This document shows positions 1 to 8,842 of a stretch of 64,000 nt of DNA, one piece after another. Below the pieces are notes generated by a model that saw only the letters and a list, made by a program, of their open reading frames with translations, made no database searches and was not told the DNA's origin. The first letter of the stretch is position 1; the number at the start of each line of letters is the position of its first letter. The DNA is taken from NCBI RefSeq assembly GCF_900109855.1, contig NZ_FOBO01000016.1, positions 1 to 64,000 on the forward strand, given 5' to 3'. The translations under genes and the position numbers were made by a program. Source of the stretch: Roseovarius tolerans (GTDB taxonomy: Bacteria > Pseudomonadota > Alphaproteobacteria > Rhodobacterales > Rhodobacteraceae).

Positions 1-75
1 GGTTTGATCTTGAAACGCTTGATGCAGATCTGAAGATTTCGTGTAGAAACGCGTAAAACTGGGCTATGCTGTATC

Positions 76-1626
76 ATGGCTTGGCTTTTCGGTGATCACC
101 GGCTCGACCCGGACCTGTTCGAACTCGCCCACAAGGGTGCCGCTGTGCGCGCCGAGCCTCAGGTTCTGGAACTGATCATCCACCTCGTGCGAAATCGTGG
201 CCGAATCGTCAGTAAGGACGAGATTGCCAGAACCGTCTGGCCCGGCCGCGTCGCGTCAGATGCCAGCATCTCCAGCCGGATCCGGTCGGCGCGGCAGGCG
301 CTCGGCGATGATGGCGGCGCGCAGGCCGTCATCCGCACAATCCACGGCAAGGGCTTCAGGTTCGTGGCCGAGGTCAAAGAAACCAGCCCTGCCCAGCCCG
401 ACCATGCCCTGTCTTTGGCGAGTGAAACCGGCGCAGATCTGTCCCGCCCATCGGTTGCGGTACTGCCCTTCCGGCCTCTCGGCGCGTCGCCCGAAGTCAC
501 GATTTTGGCGGAAGCAATTCCGCATGAGATCATACAAGGGCTTTCACGCCTGCGCTGGATTGCGGTGATCGCGCGTGGATCGTCGTTTCGGTTCCGTGAA
601 GGCAGGGGCGATCTGGATCTGGTCGGTACGGCGCTGGGGGCTGGCTATGTCATGACAGGTGTGATCGAAAATCTGGCCGGCACGGTATCCGTGGTCATTG
701 AGTTGGCCGATGCAAGCCGCGGCGAAGTGATTTGGGGCGACCGGCTGACCGCCCCGATAGACGGGATCGAGGACTTGCGCCAGCGGGTCGTCGCACTCGT
801 CGTGACCGCGCTCGACATGCACGTGCCGCAGAACGAGGTGCGCCTTGCATCACAAACCGGGTCAGACCGGCTGGATGCATGGAAGACCTTTCACCTCGGT
901 CTGACCCAGCTTTACCGGTTCACGCCCGACGCAAATCAGGTCGCGAAAAGGCATTTTGAGCGCGCGGTCGAACTCGACCCACGATTTGCACGCGCGCATG
1001 CTGGCTTGTCGTTCACTCGATTCATCGACGCATTTCTGCATCTCGGGCCGGATGACCAGGAGGCGGCCACTGCGGCCAGACGTCATGCCGAGCGTGGCAT
1101 GGAACTGGATCCGATTGATCCGTTTACCCATTACACGATGGGCCGTTCTTATTGGCTTACCGATCAGCCTGAGATCGCCAAGGGTTGGTTCGATCGTGCG
1201 ATCGAGCTCAATCCAAATTACGCCCAGGGTTTTTACGCCAGCGCCTTCACTGCGCTGATGAACGACGACATCACCACAGTCGACGCGGGACTTGATGCAG
1301 CACTCCAGCTCAGCCCACTGGATCCGCTACTTTACGGAATGCACGGCGTGCGTGCGCAGGCGCTGATCCAGGTCGGAAACATGCGGGCTGCTGCCCGACT
1401 GGGTGATCGCGCAGCCTCGACGCCCGGTGCGCATTACCTCATCTCGATGGTGGCGGCAGTGGCCAACGGGCTGGACGGTCGCTTCCAACAGGCCAACCGC
1501 TGGCGACAGGACGCACGTCGGCGCAAACCGGATGCCTCGGCCTCCCAGTACTTTGCGGCCTTCCCGATCCGCAACGAAGAGGCGCGACGCCGGATCGCGG
1601 AAGAACTGAAGCGACAGGGATTCTGA
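76..1626 (+). CDS. Winged-helix transcriptional regulator with TPR repeats
   Basis: A 516-residue cytoplasmic protein. Residues about 5-100 form an OmpR/CadC-type winged helix, ending in a typical RTIHGKGFRF wing. Residues about 125-250 resemble the SVAVLPF module found in CadC-like and adenylate-cyclase-like regulators. Residues about 270-470 are TPR-like helical repeats with NPNYAQGF and LDPRFARAHAG signatures. There is no membrane segment, so it differs from CadC itself. Proteins of this build are common in Rhodobacterales and Rhizobiales, usually with unknown ligands. The ATG at 76 keeps the whole DNA-binding domain, although no strong ribosome site precedes it. The next gene starts 76 bases downstream on the same strand. 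The target is unknown. Confidence 0.85.
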   Translation: MAWLFGDHRLDPDLFELAHKGAAVRAEPQVLELIIHLVRNRGRIVSKDEIARTVWPGRVASDASISSRIRSARQALGDDGGAQAVIRTIHGKGFRFVAEVKETSPAQPDHALSLASETGADLSRPSVAVLPFRPLGASPEVTILAEAIPHEIIQGLSRLRWIAVIARGSSFRFREGRGDLDLVGTALGAGYVMTGVIENLAGTVSVVIELADASRGEVIWGDRLTAPIDGIEDLRQRVVALVVTALDMHVPQNEVRLASQTGSDRLDAWKTFHLGLTQLYRFTPDANQVAKRHFERAVELDPRFARAHAGLSFTRFIDAFLHLGPDDQEAATAARRHAERGMELDPIDPFTHYTMGRSYWLTDQPEIAKGWFDRAIELNPNYAQGFYASAFTALMNDDITTVDAGLDAALQLSPLDPLLYGMHGVRAQALIQVGNMRAAARLGDRAASTPGAHYLISMVAAVANGLDGRFQQANRWRQDARRRKPDASASQYFAAFPIRNEEARRRIAEELKRQGF

Positions 1627-1702
1627 TAGACGACCGAGATGGCGGTGACATCGAAGAGGATGAACTTTCTCCGGACGACCGAAGAGTCATGCACTGACCA
1701 AA

Positions 1703-2314
1703 GTGCCGACCACGGCAGCTGTCCGGTTGAAGGAGGCTGAACTGGCCACTGAATTCGGTGTCAGCCGCACCCCGGTGCGCGACGCGCTCAGCCGGATCAG
1801 CCATCTGGGCCTGGTCGAGACCCGAAATGGCGTCGGCACGGTGGTCGTCGCCCTGACGGATACGCAGATCCGCCATGTCTATGACATGCGGCTGGAACTG
1901 GCGGGGCTCATCGGCCGCGTATCGCCGAATGCCATCACCGATCGGCACCGACAGTCGGTCAAGGCGATGCTGGCAACCGCACACGCCCTGAGCGGGCACT
2001 TCGACGTCCGCCGATATGTCGAGGTCAACCATGACCTGCACGAACTGATCGCCAGCCTGATCGGCAACGAAACGCTGCGGGCGTTCTGGTGGCAGACCTA
2101 CTACCAGGCGGCCAGCACCTGGCACCGCGTCGGCACCCTTTTGGGGGCAGATGCCGCGCAGGCACTGGAGGCGGAATTGCTCGATGTCGCCACCGCGCTG
2201 GACCATGACGACGCAGAGGCCATCGGATACATCCAGCGCACCCATATCGGATACGGCTACAAACGGATCAAGACGCATATCCTCGGGTCCGAGGAGGTTT
2301 TAGGGCAGTCTTAA
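1703..2314 (+). CDS. GntR/FCD-family regulator, N-terminally truncated
   Basis: The 203-residue frame holds the recognition half of a GntR winged helix (LATEFGVSRTPVRDAL, then GLVETRNGVGTVVV) and a complete FCD ligand-binding domain (DMRLELAGLIGR, HDLHELIASLIGN). The usual first helix, with its I-x-x-G-x-L-x-P-G stretch, is missing. The frame can be extended upstream only to a TGA at 1661 and contains nothing of that kind. The best start is the GTG at 1703, with no convincing ribosome site. It is either a decaying gene or one whose 5' end was replaced when it landed behind the upstream regulator. Family assignment is secure; function as a DNA binder is doubtful. Confidence 0.6.
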   Translation: MPTTAAVRLKEAELATEFGVSRTPVRDALSRISHLGLVETRNGVGTVVVALTDTQIRHVYDMRLELAGLIGRVSPNAITDRHRQSVKAMLATAHALSGHFDVRRYVEVNHDLHELIASLIGNETLRAFWWQTYYQAASTWHRVGTLLGADAAQALEAELLDVATALDHDDAEAIGYIQRTHIGYGYKRIKTHILGSEEVLGQS

Positions 2315-2326
2315 GGCGATGGGCTG

Positions 2327-2405
2327 GGACTTTCCCAGAGCGGACTTTCGCCAAGATGTCCACTGCTGCGGCTCAGCCACTCCTGAGTGGACTTTCGGCG
2401 AAGAT
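2327..2405. repeat. GGACTTTC direct repeats and an inverted repeat
   Basis: This gap between convergent genes carries GGACTTTC three times (2327, 2342 and 2389). The last two extend to an imperfect copy GGACTTTCGCCAAGAT / GGACTTTCGGCGAAGAT. GTCCACT (2358-2364) and AGTGGAC (2386-2392) form a 7-base inverted repeat. No gene is seen here. It may be a transcription end or a decayed repeat. Confidence 0.5.
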
Positions 2406-2421
2406 CAAGGCCGACAACATA

Positions 2422-3207
2422 TCATTCTGTCTTGGGCGCCGCTGCCGATCCGGCGAGCAGGCCTCCGTCGATATTGAGCTCGGCCCCGGTCATGTAGGCC
2501 GCCTCATCCGAGGCCAGCATTACCGCAAGCGCCGCGACCTCGTCGGGCTCGCCGAACCGGCGCAGGGGCGTGTCCGCGACGAAGCCCGCCATGCGCGCCT
2601 CGCGGTCCGGGCCGGTGCCCAACATCGGCTCCCACATGGGCGTCAGGACGGCGGCGGGGTGAATCGAGTTGCAGCGGATATTGAGCTCCTGTTCGGCGCA
2701 GTAGAGCGCAACCGACTTCGTGTGGTTGCGCACCGCGGCCTTGGACGACGCATAAGCCGCCGCTGCCGGGATGCCCACGAGGCCCGAGCGGGACGAGATG
2801 TTGATGATCGACCCCGCGCCCCGGGGGCGCATCGCGCGGATCGCGTAGCGGCATCCCAGGAAGGTCCCGTCGAGATTGACCGCATGCACCGCGCGCCAGT
2901 CTTCCAGGCTGGCAGTCTCGGGGTCGTGCGGGCGCAGGGCCTCCTCGAAGCCGGTGATGCCGGCGTTGTTCACCACCACGTCGCATGCGGGCCAGGCCTC
3001 GGCCAGGGCCTCCCAGTCCTGCTCGGATGACACGTCGAGCTGCCGCGCCTGCCCACCAATCTCGCGGGCCACGTCGGCGGCGCTATCTGCATCCTTGTCG
3101 GTCACCACAACGGTCGCGCCCTCCCGGGCGAAGGCCCGCGCGATCGCAGCGCCAATACCGCGCCCCGCGCCCGTCACGACGCAGGTCTTTTTGCTCAATC
3201 GCCGCAT
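2422..3207 (-). CDS. Short-chain dehydrogenase/reductase (SDR)
   Basis: A classical NAD(P)-dependent SDR of 261 residues. It has the cofactor motif TGAGRGIG near the N-terminus, an acidic residue after beta-2 (VTDKD) that favours NAD(H), the NNAG motif, and the catalytic Ser with YASSK. The C-terminus IDGGLLAG is typical of 3-alpha/20-beta-hydroxysteroid or glucose dehydrogenase-like members. The substrate cannot be read from sequence. Two ATGs lie 6 bases apart (3213 and 3207). The GGGAAGG ribosome site abuts the first and is correctly spaced for the second, so 3207 is used. It ends facing the GntR-like gene. Confidence 0.88.
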   Translation of the reverse strand: MRRLSKKTCVVTGAGRGIGAAIARAFAREGATVVVTDKDADSAADVAREIGGQARQLDVSSEQDWEALAEAWPACDVVVNNAGITGFEEALRPHDPETASLEDWRAVHAVNLDGTFLGCRYAIRAMRPRGAGSIINISSRSGLVGIPAAAAYASSKAAVRNHTKSVALYCAEQELNIRCNSIHPAAVLTPMWEPMLGTGPDREARMAGFVADTPLRRFGEPDEVAALAVMLASDEAAYMTGAELNIDGGLLAGSAAAPKTE

Positions 3208-3257
3208 GGCCATCCTTCCCGGCTGAGTGACTGCAATTTCATCCTACCCAGTGGCGC

Positions 3258-3614
3258 TTAATCGGATAAGCACAGTTTGTTGCCATCAAGGTCTCTCACG
3301 TAGGCCGAAAATTTCGGCCCTCGCTGATTTGGCGCGCCCTCGCAGGTGACGCCAAGCTCAAGCACCAGACTGTGCATCCTTTCTACGTCTTCCCTGACAC
3401 CAACGCAAAAGCCGACCATCGTGCCATTCCCGTTGGTCGCCGGCATTTCGTCGAAGGGTATCGCAACGGCGAAGGCAAAACCCTCGCCAAGCCAATAGGT
3501 CATCCGGTCCGAGGGCGACATGCTCTGTAGACCCGCGCCTTCGAAAAAAGCGTCGTAGAAGGCCTGGGATGCGTGCATGTCGTTCGTTCCGACGACGAAG
3601 TAGTTCATTTTCAT
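3258..3614 (-). CDS. VOC-family (glyoxalase/bleomycin-resistance fold) protein
   Basis: A 118-residue single-domain vicinal-oxygen-chelate protein. It opens with MKMNYFVVGTNDMHASQAFYDAFF and ends YVRDLDGNKLCL, the usual beta-alpha-beta-beta-beta halves of the fold. Members bind metals or small electrophiles, or act as lyases or dioxygenases; no specific activity can be assigned. An AGAGAG ribosome site precedes the ATG at 3614. It lies between an SDR and an MDR, all on the minus strand, suggesting a small oxidoreductase and detoxification group. Confidence 0.82.
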   Translation of the reverse strand: MKMNYFVVGTNDMHASQAFYDAFFEGAGLQSMSPSDRMTYWLGEGFAFAVAIPFDEMPATNGNGTMVGFCVGVREDVERMHSLVLELGVTCEGAPNQRGPKFSAYVRDLDGNKLCLSD

Positions 3615-3668
3615 GGTAGTCTCTCTGATAGAGTTGGTGGTTCTGGCACTGACTGTCCTGCGAGCCTA

Positions 3669-4649
3669 TCACACCACGACGACATTGCCGCGCTTGTGCC
3701 CGGCCTCGACATAGGCGTGCGCCTCGACAAGGTCGGCAAGCGGGTAGACCCGGTCCATCACCGGGGCGAGACGATCCTGCTCGATCTGGGTCAGGATCTC
3801 GGACAGCATGGCGCGCAGGCGCTGGGGCTTTTCCAGGCCCGCCGCCGCAAACAGGGCGCGTTTCCGGCCCACAAGTCGGGAAAGCAGGATCGCGGGCAAA
3901 CGCCCCAGCGTCAGCACCGGGCATAGGTAGCGCCCCGCCTCGGCCAGCGCAGGCTTGGCGGCCGAGAAGGACGCGACCCCCAGCGTGTCAAAGATCACGT
4001 CATAGGCGGCAGCGGGCTGCAAGGCCTCTTCCCTTGCGTAGTCGATCACGTGCGTGGCCCCGAGCGAGGCGACGGAGCCGGCGTTGCGCGCGCTGCAGGT
4101 GGCCGTCACCTCTGCGCCCAGGACAGCGGCGATCTGCACCGCGGCGCTGCCGAGGCTGCCGGCCCCGCCCAGGATCAGGACACGCTCGCCGCTCTGAACA
4201 TGGCCGAGGTTCCGCAAGAAATGCCAGGAGGTCAGCACGCCGTCGCACAGAACCGCCGCATCCTCATGCGACAGGCTGTCGGGCTTCGGCATCAGAACCC
4301 CGTCCTCGTCAAGGCAGATGTGGCTCGCATTGGCACCGAAGCGCATCCCGGCCTCGCCAAAGACCATATCGCCCGGCGCAAAGCGGCTGACCTTGTCACC
4401 GACCGCGATCACCTCGCCCGAGAGGCCCGTTCCGGACAGCCCGTTGCGCGGACGCCGCAGGCCAAGGAACGGGCGCGCAAACAGCGGTTCGCCCTTGCGC
4501 ATCATGCCGTCGGCCCGTGTCACGGCAGAGGCATGGATGCGGATCAGCACCTCGGTTGGGCCGGGCTGCGGCATGGAGAGCGTGACGGGCGTGAGGGTTT
4601 CGGGGCGGCCATAGCGCGGGATATGCCAGGCGGTGCGTGTCGCAGTCAT
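3669..4649 (-). CDS. Medium-chain dehydrogenase / quinone-reductase-like (MDR)
   Basis: A 326-residue zinc-independent-looking MDR protein. A GroES-like N-terminal half (PTEVLIRIHASAVTRADGMMRKG; FAPGDMVFG) is followed by a Rossmann domain with VLILGGAGSLGSAAVQIA. It lacks the cysteine cluster of the structural-zinc alcohol dehydrogenases and resembles NAD(P)H:quinone oxidoreductase and reticulon-4-interacting-type members. A CGGAGG ribosome site precedes the ATG. It is divergent from a LysR gene 107 bases away, which is its probable regulator. Substrate unknown. Confidence 0.85.
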   Translation of the reverse strand: MTATRTAWHIPRYGRPETLTPVTLSMPQPGPTEVLIRIHASAVTRADGMMRKGEPLFARPFLGLRRPRNGLSGTGLSGEVIAVGDKVSRFAPGDMVFGEAGMRFGANASHICLDEDGVLMPKPDSLSHEDAAVLCDGVLTSWHFLRNLGHVQSGERVLILGGAGSLGSAAVQIAAVLGAEVTATCSARNAGSVASLGATHVIDYAREEALQPAAAYDVIFDTLGVASFSAAKPALAEAGRYLCPVLTLGRLPAILLSRLVGRKRALFAAAGLEKPQRLRAMLSEILTQIEQDRLAPVMDRVYPLADLVEAHAYVEAGHKRGNVVVV

Positions 4650-4756
4650 TGGGAACCTCCGTGGTCTCTGGGTCTGCTGAAAGGAATAGAGGTTTCTTTT
4701 CGATCCGAAGAGTGACTAAGGTGGACCACAGTGGTTCATTAACGATCCGGGTGATC

Positions 4757-5638
4757 ATGGATTGGAAATCCCTTCCGGCCTTTCTGGCTGTTGCGCGGAA
4801 CGGTTCGCTTCGAGCCGCAGCCGAGCAAATGGGTGGTACCCACGCGACCCTGCGTCGCCAGGTCGAGGCGCTCGAGTCGCAGCTCGGCACCCAGCTCTTC
4901 CGGCGGGGCGCGGACGGCTTGTCCCTGACCGCCGCCGGGCAACGCCTGCTACCGCAAGCGCTTGACGCCGAGGCGGCACTGCTAAAGGGGTTCAACGCGG
5001 TACAAGGGCTCGACCGCGAGGCGTCCGGCCGCATCCGCCTGTCGGCCGACCCGATGACAGCGCATTACCTGCTGGCCCCGGTTCTGGCGGAATTCGCCGC
5101 GCTGTATCCCGAGATCGAGATCGAATTGCGCCTTGCCTACACACTGGATTCGATCGCCCGGAATGAGACAGATGTCTCGATCCGCCACGCCGCCGAGATC
5201 GAGGACGATGCGGTCGGCCGGAAACTCTTTCCCTTGTCCATCGGCGTCGTAGCCTCGCGCGACTACATCGACCGCGCCCTGCCGGAAGCGGGTCGCAAGG
5301 GGCAAGGGTTGAGCTGGATCGGATATGGCGACGTGCCCGAGCTTGCGGCCATGATCGCAGCCTCAGCCTTCCCCGAGGCGCGGATCCGCCACTCTGTCCC
5401 CGACCCGGAAATGCATCTGCACCTTGTGCGCGCAGGCGCGGGGATGACGTTCCTCGCGACCTGGGTCACGTCGGTCTTCCCCGAGTTGCAACGCGTTCCG
5501 GGCACTGAGCTCGACCAGCGGCGCGCGACCTGGATTCTCCTGCACGGCGAGCTCCGCCGTGTGCGCCGGGTTCGGCTCTTCGTCGACTACCTGTGTGACG
5601 CGCTCCTCGAACGACGCGCGGCATTCTTGGGCTCTTGA
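4757..5638 (+). CDS. LysR-family transcriptional regulator
   Basis: A 293-residue LysR protein. The N-terminal helix-turn-helix (FLAVARNGSLRAAAEQMGGT, then RQVEALESQLGTQLFRR) is complete from the ATG at 4757; an upstream in-frame ATG at 4637 would add 40 residues foreign to the family. The rest is a periplasmic-binding-protein-like effector domain, in which VTSVFPELQRVPG and the WILLHGELRR motif are typical of the small group of LysR proteins beside MDR genes. The 107-base divergent spacer holds GGTGGACCACAGTGG, a plausible regulator-binding segment. It probably controls the adjacent dehydrogenase and itself. Confidence 0.87.
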   Translation: MDWKSLPAFLAVARNGSLRAAAEQMGGTHATLRRQVEALESQLGTQLFRRGADGLSLTAAGQRLLPQALDAEAALLKGFNAVQGLDREASGRIRLSADPMTAHYLLAPVLAEFAALYPEIEIELRLAYTLDSIARNETDVSIRHAAEIEDDAVGRKLFPLSIGVVASRDYIDRALPEAGRKGQGLSWIGYGDVPELAAMIAASAFPEARIRHSVPDPEMHLHLVRAGAGMTFLATWVTSVFPELQRVPGTELDQRRATWILLHGELRRVRRVRLFVDYLCDALLERRAAFLGS

Positions 5639-5858
5639 TCCGGTGGGGAGTCCCCTTGGTGCCGGGTTGCATAGTCAGGCTACTTTCAGCCGCAAGCCGA
5701 CCTCGTACTGCAACATGTACGAAGGTCCATGAATTTCTGATGCCGCCATTCAAGAGCAGTCTTCTTCGTTTAACTCGTGATTCTCCGGGGAGACAGCGGC
5801 ACTGGTCGGCTGCCGCTGCCCCGTTTCATTAACTGGATATATGGTTCGCCTTCGGCGC

Positions 5859-7133
5859 CTACTCCGCTGCCTGGGCCGTGGAAGAGGTCCACACATTCGC
5901 TGCGAACGCCGGGTCGAGATCCGTTTCAGCGACATGGTTCGTGTAGTTCGACAAGGTTTTCAGTGCTGTGCCGAGAATAACTTCGAGGATGGTTTGCGGT
6001 GTGTATCCTGCCTTCAGAAACGTCCCGATCTGATCCTCGGCGGGCCACCCACGGCTTTCGTTGACTATGATTGCGAACTGGCGCAAGGCCTCCAGCTTGC
6101 TGTCCGCGATGGGTGTATCATTCCGCAGCGCCATGATGACGTCCTCAGGAACCCCGCTCATCTGTGACAGTGTTGTATGGGCGGCCATACAGTATTTGCA
6201 GCCGTTCAGCCGATTGTTGGTCATCAGGATGATCTGGCGCTCGGTTTCTGACAGATCTGTTTTGCCGAAAATGGCTGACAGCGTTGTGTACCCCTCAAGG
6301 ATGGCAGGGGCTTCGGCCATGGTGGCGTAGAGGTTAGGTACGAAACCATAGCCTTTCAGGGCGGCCTGGAGGATTGGTTTTGCGTCTGCGGGAGCGGAAT
6401 CCATCGTGTGCGTAGGAAAGTTTTTCATTGTTTTGTCCTTGTTTCTGGATTGGTCAGTCAGGTGAGAAATCGTTTGTTTGGCAGACCTGCCAAACTGCTG
6501 TGCCAGTGCGCGGGTCGCCTCTTTCGCTGCGATGACCGAACGGTCATGCCGTGCGTCCTTGAACTCCTGATACTCGATGGCAACGGTGTGAATGTTCGCG
6601 GCGTCGACGCCGAAGTAGTGAGCGCAAGCGGCAATGGCGGGGTCCAGTGCGTTCATGTGCGCCCGCGGCCCGCCGGGTTCAAACCCGAACTCGCCACGCG
6701 ACGACAGCACGACGAGCTGCTTGTCCTTCAGGATCGGTTCAATCGGGAAATCGCCGCGCGCCAGATCAAACGAGAAGGTCCGCCCGATCCGTGCAATGTG
6801 ATCGATCCAGCCTTTCAAAGCGGCAGGCATCCCGTAATTGTACATCGGAGCACCCATCACGATGATATCCGCAGCCACAACCTCGTCGATCAGCGCATCG
6901 GAAAGTGCCAGCCGGTCGGTCATCCAGTCTTCGCGTTCTTCGGGCGGGGAAAAGGCCGCGTGAATAAAGCGGTGATCGATTGCCGGAACCGGGTCCTGCC
7001 CGATATCGCGGGTAATCACCTTTGCGTCCGGATTGGTCTGCAAGAATTCGGTCGTGAACAGTGTTGTCAGCATGCGCGTCAGGGACCGGTCTTGCTGTTG
7101 AGCGCTGGCGTCAATGCGAAGCAGGGTCGTCAT
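5859..7133 (-). CDS. FMN azoreductase (AzoR-like) fused to an AhpD/CMD domain
   Basis: A 424-residue two-domain protein. Residues 1 to about 205 are a flavodoxin-fold, FMN-dependent NADH:quinone/azo oxidoreductase (LLRIDASAQQQDRSLTR, then PMYNYGMPAALKGWIDHI and LSSRGEF, as in AzoR). Residues 236-424 are a carboxymuconolactone-decarboxylase/AhpD-like domain with the redox pair C312-K-Y-C315 followed by AAH. The junction contains an ATG (6428) preceded by AAGGAC at ribosome-site distance, so the second domain may also be made alone. This is what a recent stop-codon loss between two adjacent genes would leave. AGGAG precedes the first ATG. It is the last gene of the minus-strand run read away from the TetR gene. 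Confidence 0.85.
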   Translation of the reverse strand: MTTLLRIDASAQQQDRSLTRMLTTLFTTEFLQTNPDAKVITRDIGQDPVPAIDHRFIHAAFSPPEEREDWMTDRLALSDALIDEVVAADIIVMGAPMYNYGMPAALKGWIDHIARIGRTFSFDLARGDFPIEPILKDKQLVVLSSRGEFGFEPGGPRAHMNALDPAIAACAHYFGVDAANIHTVAIEYQEFKDARHDRSVIAAKEATRALAQQFGRSAKQTISHLTDQSRNKDKTMKNFPTHTMDSAPADAKPILQAALKGYGFVPNLYATMAEAPAILEGYTTLSAIFGKTDLSETERQIILMTNNRLNGCKYCMAAHTTLSQMSGVPEDVIMALRNDTPIADSKLEALRQFAIIVNESRGWPAEDQIGTFLKAGYTPQTILEVILGTALKTLSNYTNHVAETDLDPAFAANVWTSSTAQAAE

Positions 7134-7239
7134 GGTTTTCTCCTGTGGGTGGGGGCGATTTATTTCGCGCCGGTTGCCATGAAAGAGGCGGGCGACCCAG
7201 GCATCTGTGCGGGCCGCCCCCCATTTCCGAATTTCTGGA

Positions 7240-7749
7240 TCAGAGATCGCTCACGGGGGAGTTCACGATACCGGGCCATTTGGCGTTCGCGCCCGCGATA
7301 ACCGCCTCCGGCTCTTCGCGGTATTTCGCCAGAATCGCGGCGTTCACGAAGAGATAGAGCTTGCCATCGACGATATCGGCATAGCGGACATCACCATCAA
7401 GTTTCTTTCCGACGAAGACGCCAAAGGCGCAGAATCCGCCGAATTGAGGCAGGTAGCGTGTCGGGCTCGCTTCGAACGCCTGCTTTGCCGCCGCAGAGGC
7501 GAAGTAGTAGTCGATGCCGTCATGGCTCGCGGTGAGTGAGGCGTCGCCGGTCAACGGCCCCTGGTCGCCGAACATCGACACCGGGTCGACCCCGTGCAGG
7601 CCCAGCGGCTGCCCTGCAAGGGTGTGGCCGTTGACGACGTTGTATTCGTCCGCGGCATAAGCCCATGTCGCAAGGGTGAGCGTGGCCGCCGAGGCGACCG
7701 TGAGGATGGTTGCCCAGTTCGCGATGTCCTTGATGAGTTGGGGTTTCAT
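7240..7749 (-). CDS. Exported YHS-domain protein
   Basis: A 169-residue protein with a Sec-type signal peptide ending near AYA-ADEYN, then a YHS domain (VNGHTLAGQPLGLHGVDPVSMFGDQ; YYFASAAAKQAFEASPTRYLPQFGGFCAFGV). YHS domains are small folds often linked to metal handling; periplasmic members of this form are common in Rhodobacterales. A second half (GDVRYADIVDGKLYLFVN) matches the usual extension of this group. AGGAGACG precedes the ATG. It lies between the azoreductase fusion and the exported hydrolase. Confidence 0.85.
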   Translation of the reverse strand: MKPQLIKDIANWATILTVASAATLTLATWAYAADEYNVVNGHTLAGQPLGLHGVDPVSMFGDQGPLTGDASLTASHDGIDYYFASAAAKQAFEASPTRYLPQFGGFCAFGVFVGKKLDGDVRYADIVDGKLYLFVNAAILAKYREEPEAVIAGANAKWPGIVNSPVSDL

Positions 7750-7795
7750 TGGACGTCTCCTTCTTGGTTGATTGATTGGGTATGGGGAAGAAAGC

Positions 7796-8653
7796 TCAGC
7801 TTGCGGCGGCGATGCGTTTCACGGCATCGTCCGTCCACCACACGCCGTTGGCGACCATTCGGAAATTGATGATGGCGGCGAGATATCCGTCGCCCTCGGG
7901 CACCTTGGCCCCCGCCGTGGCATCACGGACGACGGCCACTTCGTAGCCAAGCTCCAGCAACTCGTAGAGATGCGCCTGCGTGCAGAGGTTGGCGGACATG
8001 CCCGCGAGGATGACCTTGTCGATGCCGCGCTTGCGCATCTGCAGGTTCAGGTCGTTCTGCGCGGGGCCGTAGATCTTGTGGGGCGAGCAGACGATGGTTT
8101 CGCCGTCCTCGATGTACTTCTTGTATTGCGGCATCCAGTCAGCGCCAGAGCCTTCGAAGTTGTCGAGGTTCAGTGGGCCGAGACGGTCGAACATGCCGAT
8201 CGAGTGCATGGTCTTTTCCAGCGTGCCCTCGAAGTGCCAGTCATGGTCGTGCGGATAGTAGTAGTGGGGTGAGATGAAGACCGGCATGCCGGCCGCCTTG
8301 GCGGCGGCGAAGAGGCGCTCGATATTGTCCACCGTGCCCTGCTCGGTCACGCTTTCGCCGACGACGCCCCAGGTGACGCCATCCTCGGACAGAAAGTCGA
8401 TCTGCGGGTCGGTGACGACGAGCGCCGTGCGACCGGGGTCGATCTCCATGTCGATCTGCGGCAGGCCCGGTGTCTCGGGATCTGCGTAATAGGCGCGGGC
8501 CTCGTCGGTGGCCGCCGTGGCGGTCCCGCCGGTGAGAGCCGCGGCCCCGGCGGCGGCTCCGGCCGCAGCCCCGGCAAGAACCCGGCGGCGGGCGAGGTCG
8601 ACATGCTCGTGCGTGATTCCGCAGCCGCAGTCGTGGTCATGGTCGTGTGTCAT
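7796..8653 (-). CDS. Tat-exported isochorismatase-like cysteine hydrolase
   Basis: A 285-residue hydrolase of the isochorismatase fold. The catalytic Asp lies in VVTDPQIDF (residue 82), the Lys in SPHKIYG, and the nucleophile in GMSANLCTQAH. Nicotinamidases, isochorismatases and N-carbamoyl hydrolases share this triad, so the substrate is open. The N-terminus has a twin-arginine signal (ARRRVLAG then an Ala-rich core). It is preceded by an unusual His/Asp/Cys-rich start, MTHDHDHDCGCGITHEH, which could bind metal. The ATG at 8653 has a well-placed AGGAG. Upstream in-frame codons to 8722 look like shadow sequence. Confidence 0.86.
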   Translation of the reverse strand: MTHDHDHDCGCGITHEHVDLARRRVLAGAAAGAAAGAAALTGGTATAATDEARAYYADPETPGLPQIDMEIDPGRTALVVTDPQIDFLSEDGVTWGVVGESVTEQGTVDNIERLFAAAKAAGMPVFISPHYYYPHDHDWHFEGTLEKTMHSIGMFDRLGPLNLDNFEGSGADWMPQYKKYIEDGETIVCSPHKIYGPAQNDLNLQMRKRGIDKVILAGMSANLCTQAHLYELLELGYEVAVVRDATAGAKVPEGDGYLAAIINFRMVANGVWWTDDAVKRIAAAS

Positions 8654-8842
8654 GGTCAGTCTCCTGTTCAGGGGTGAGGACAGCGCGGCGGCCTTGCCAC
8701 GATGCCAGGTTGGCGGGATCACACCGACCGCATCAGGAGACAGCCGTCACCTGGTCGCGGTCGTGGGTCACGCCGCGGGCGAGAGGGAGCAATGTCCGCT
8801 TTCCTTCGGGGTCGGCACCGTCAGGGGGTGCCGAAATCGGGG

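Noticed and set aside
4637..4756. A longer LysR protein starting at 4637
   Set aside because: The first 40 residues are foreign to the family and overlap the divergent dehydrogenase start; ATG 4757 gives a normal protein.
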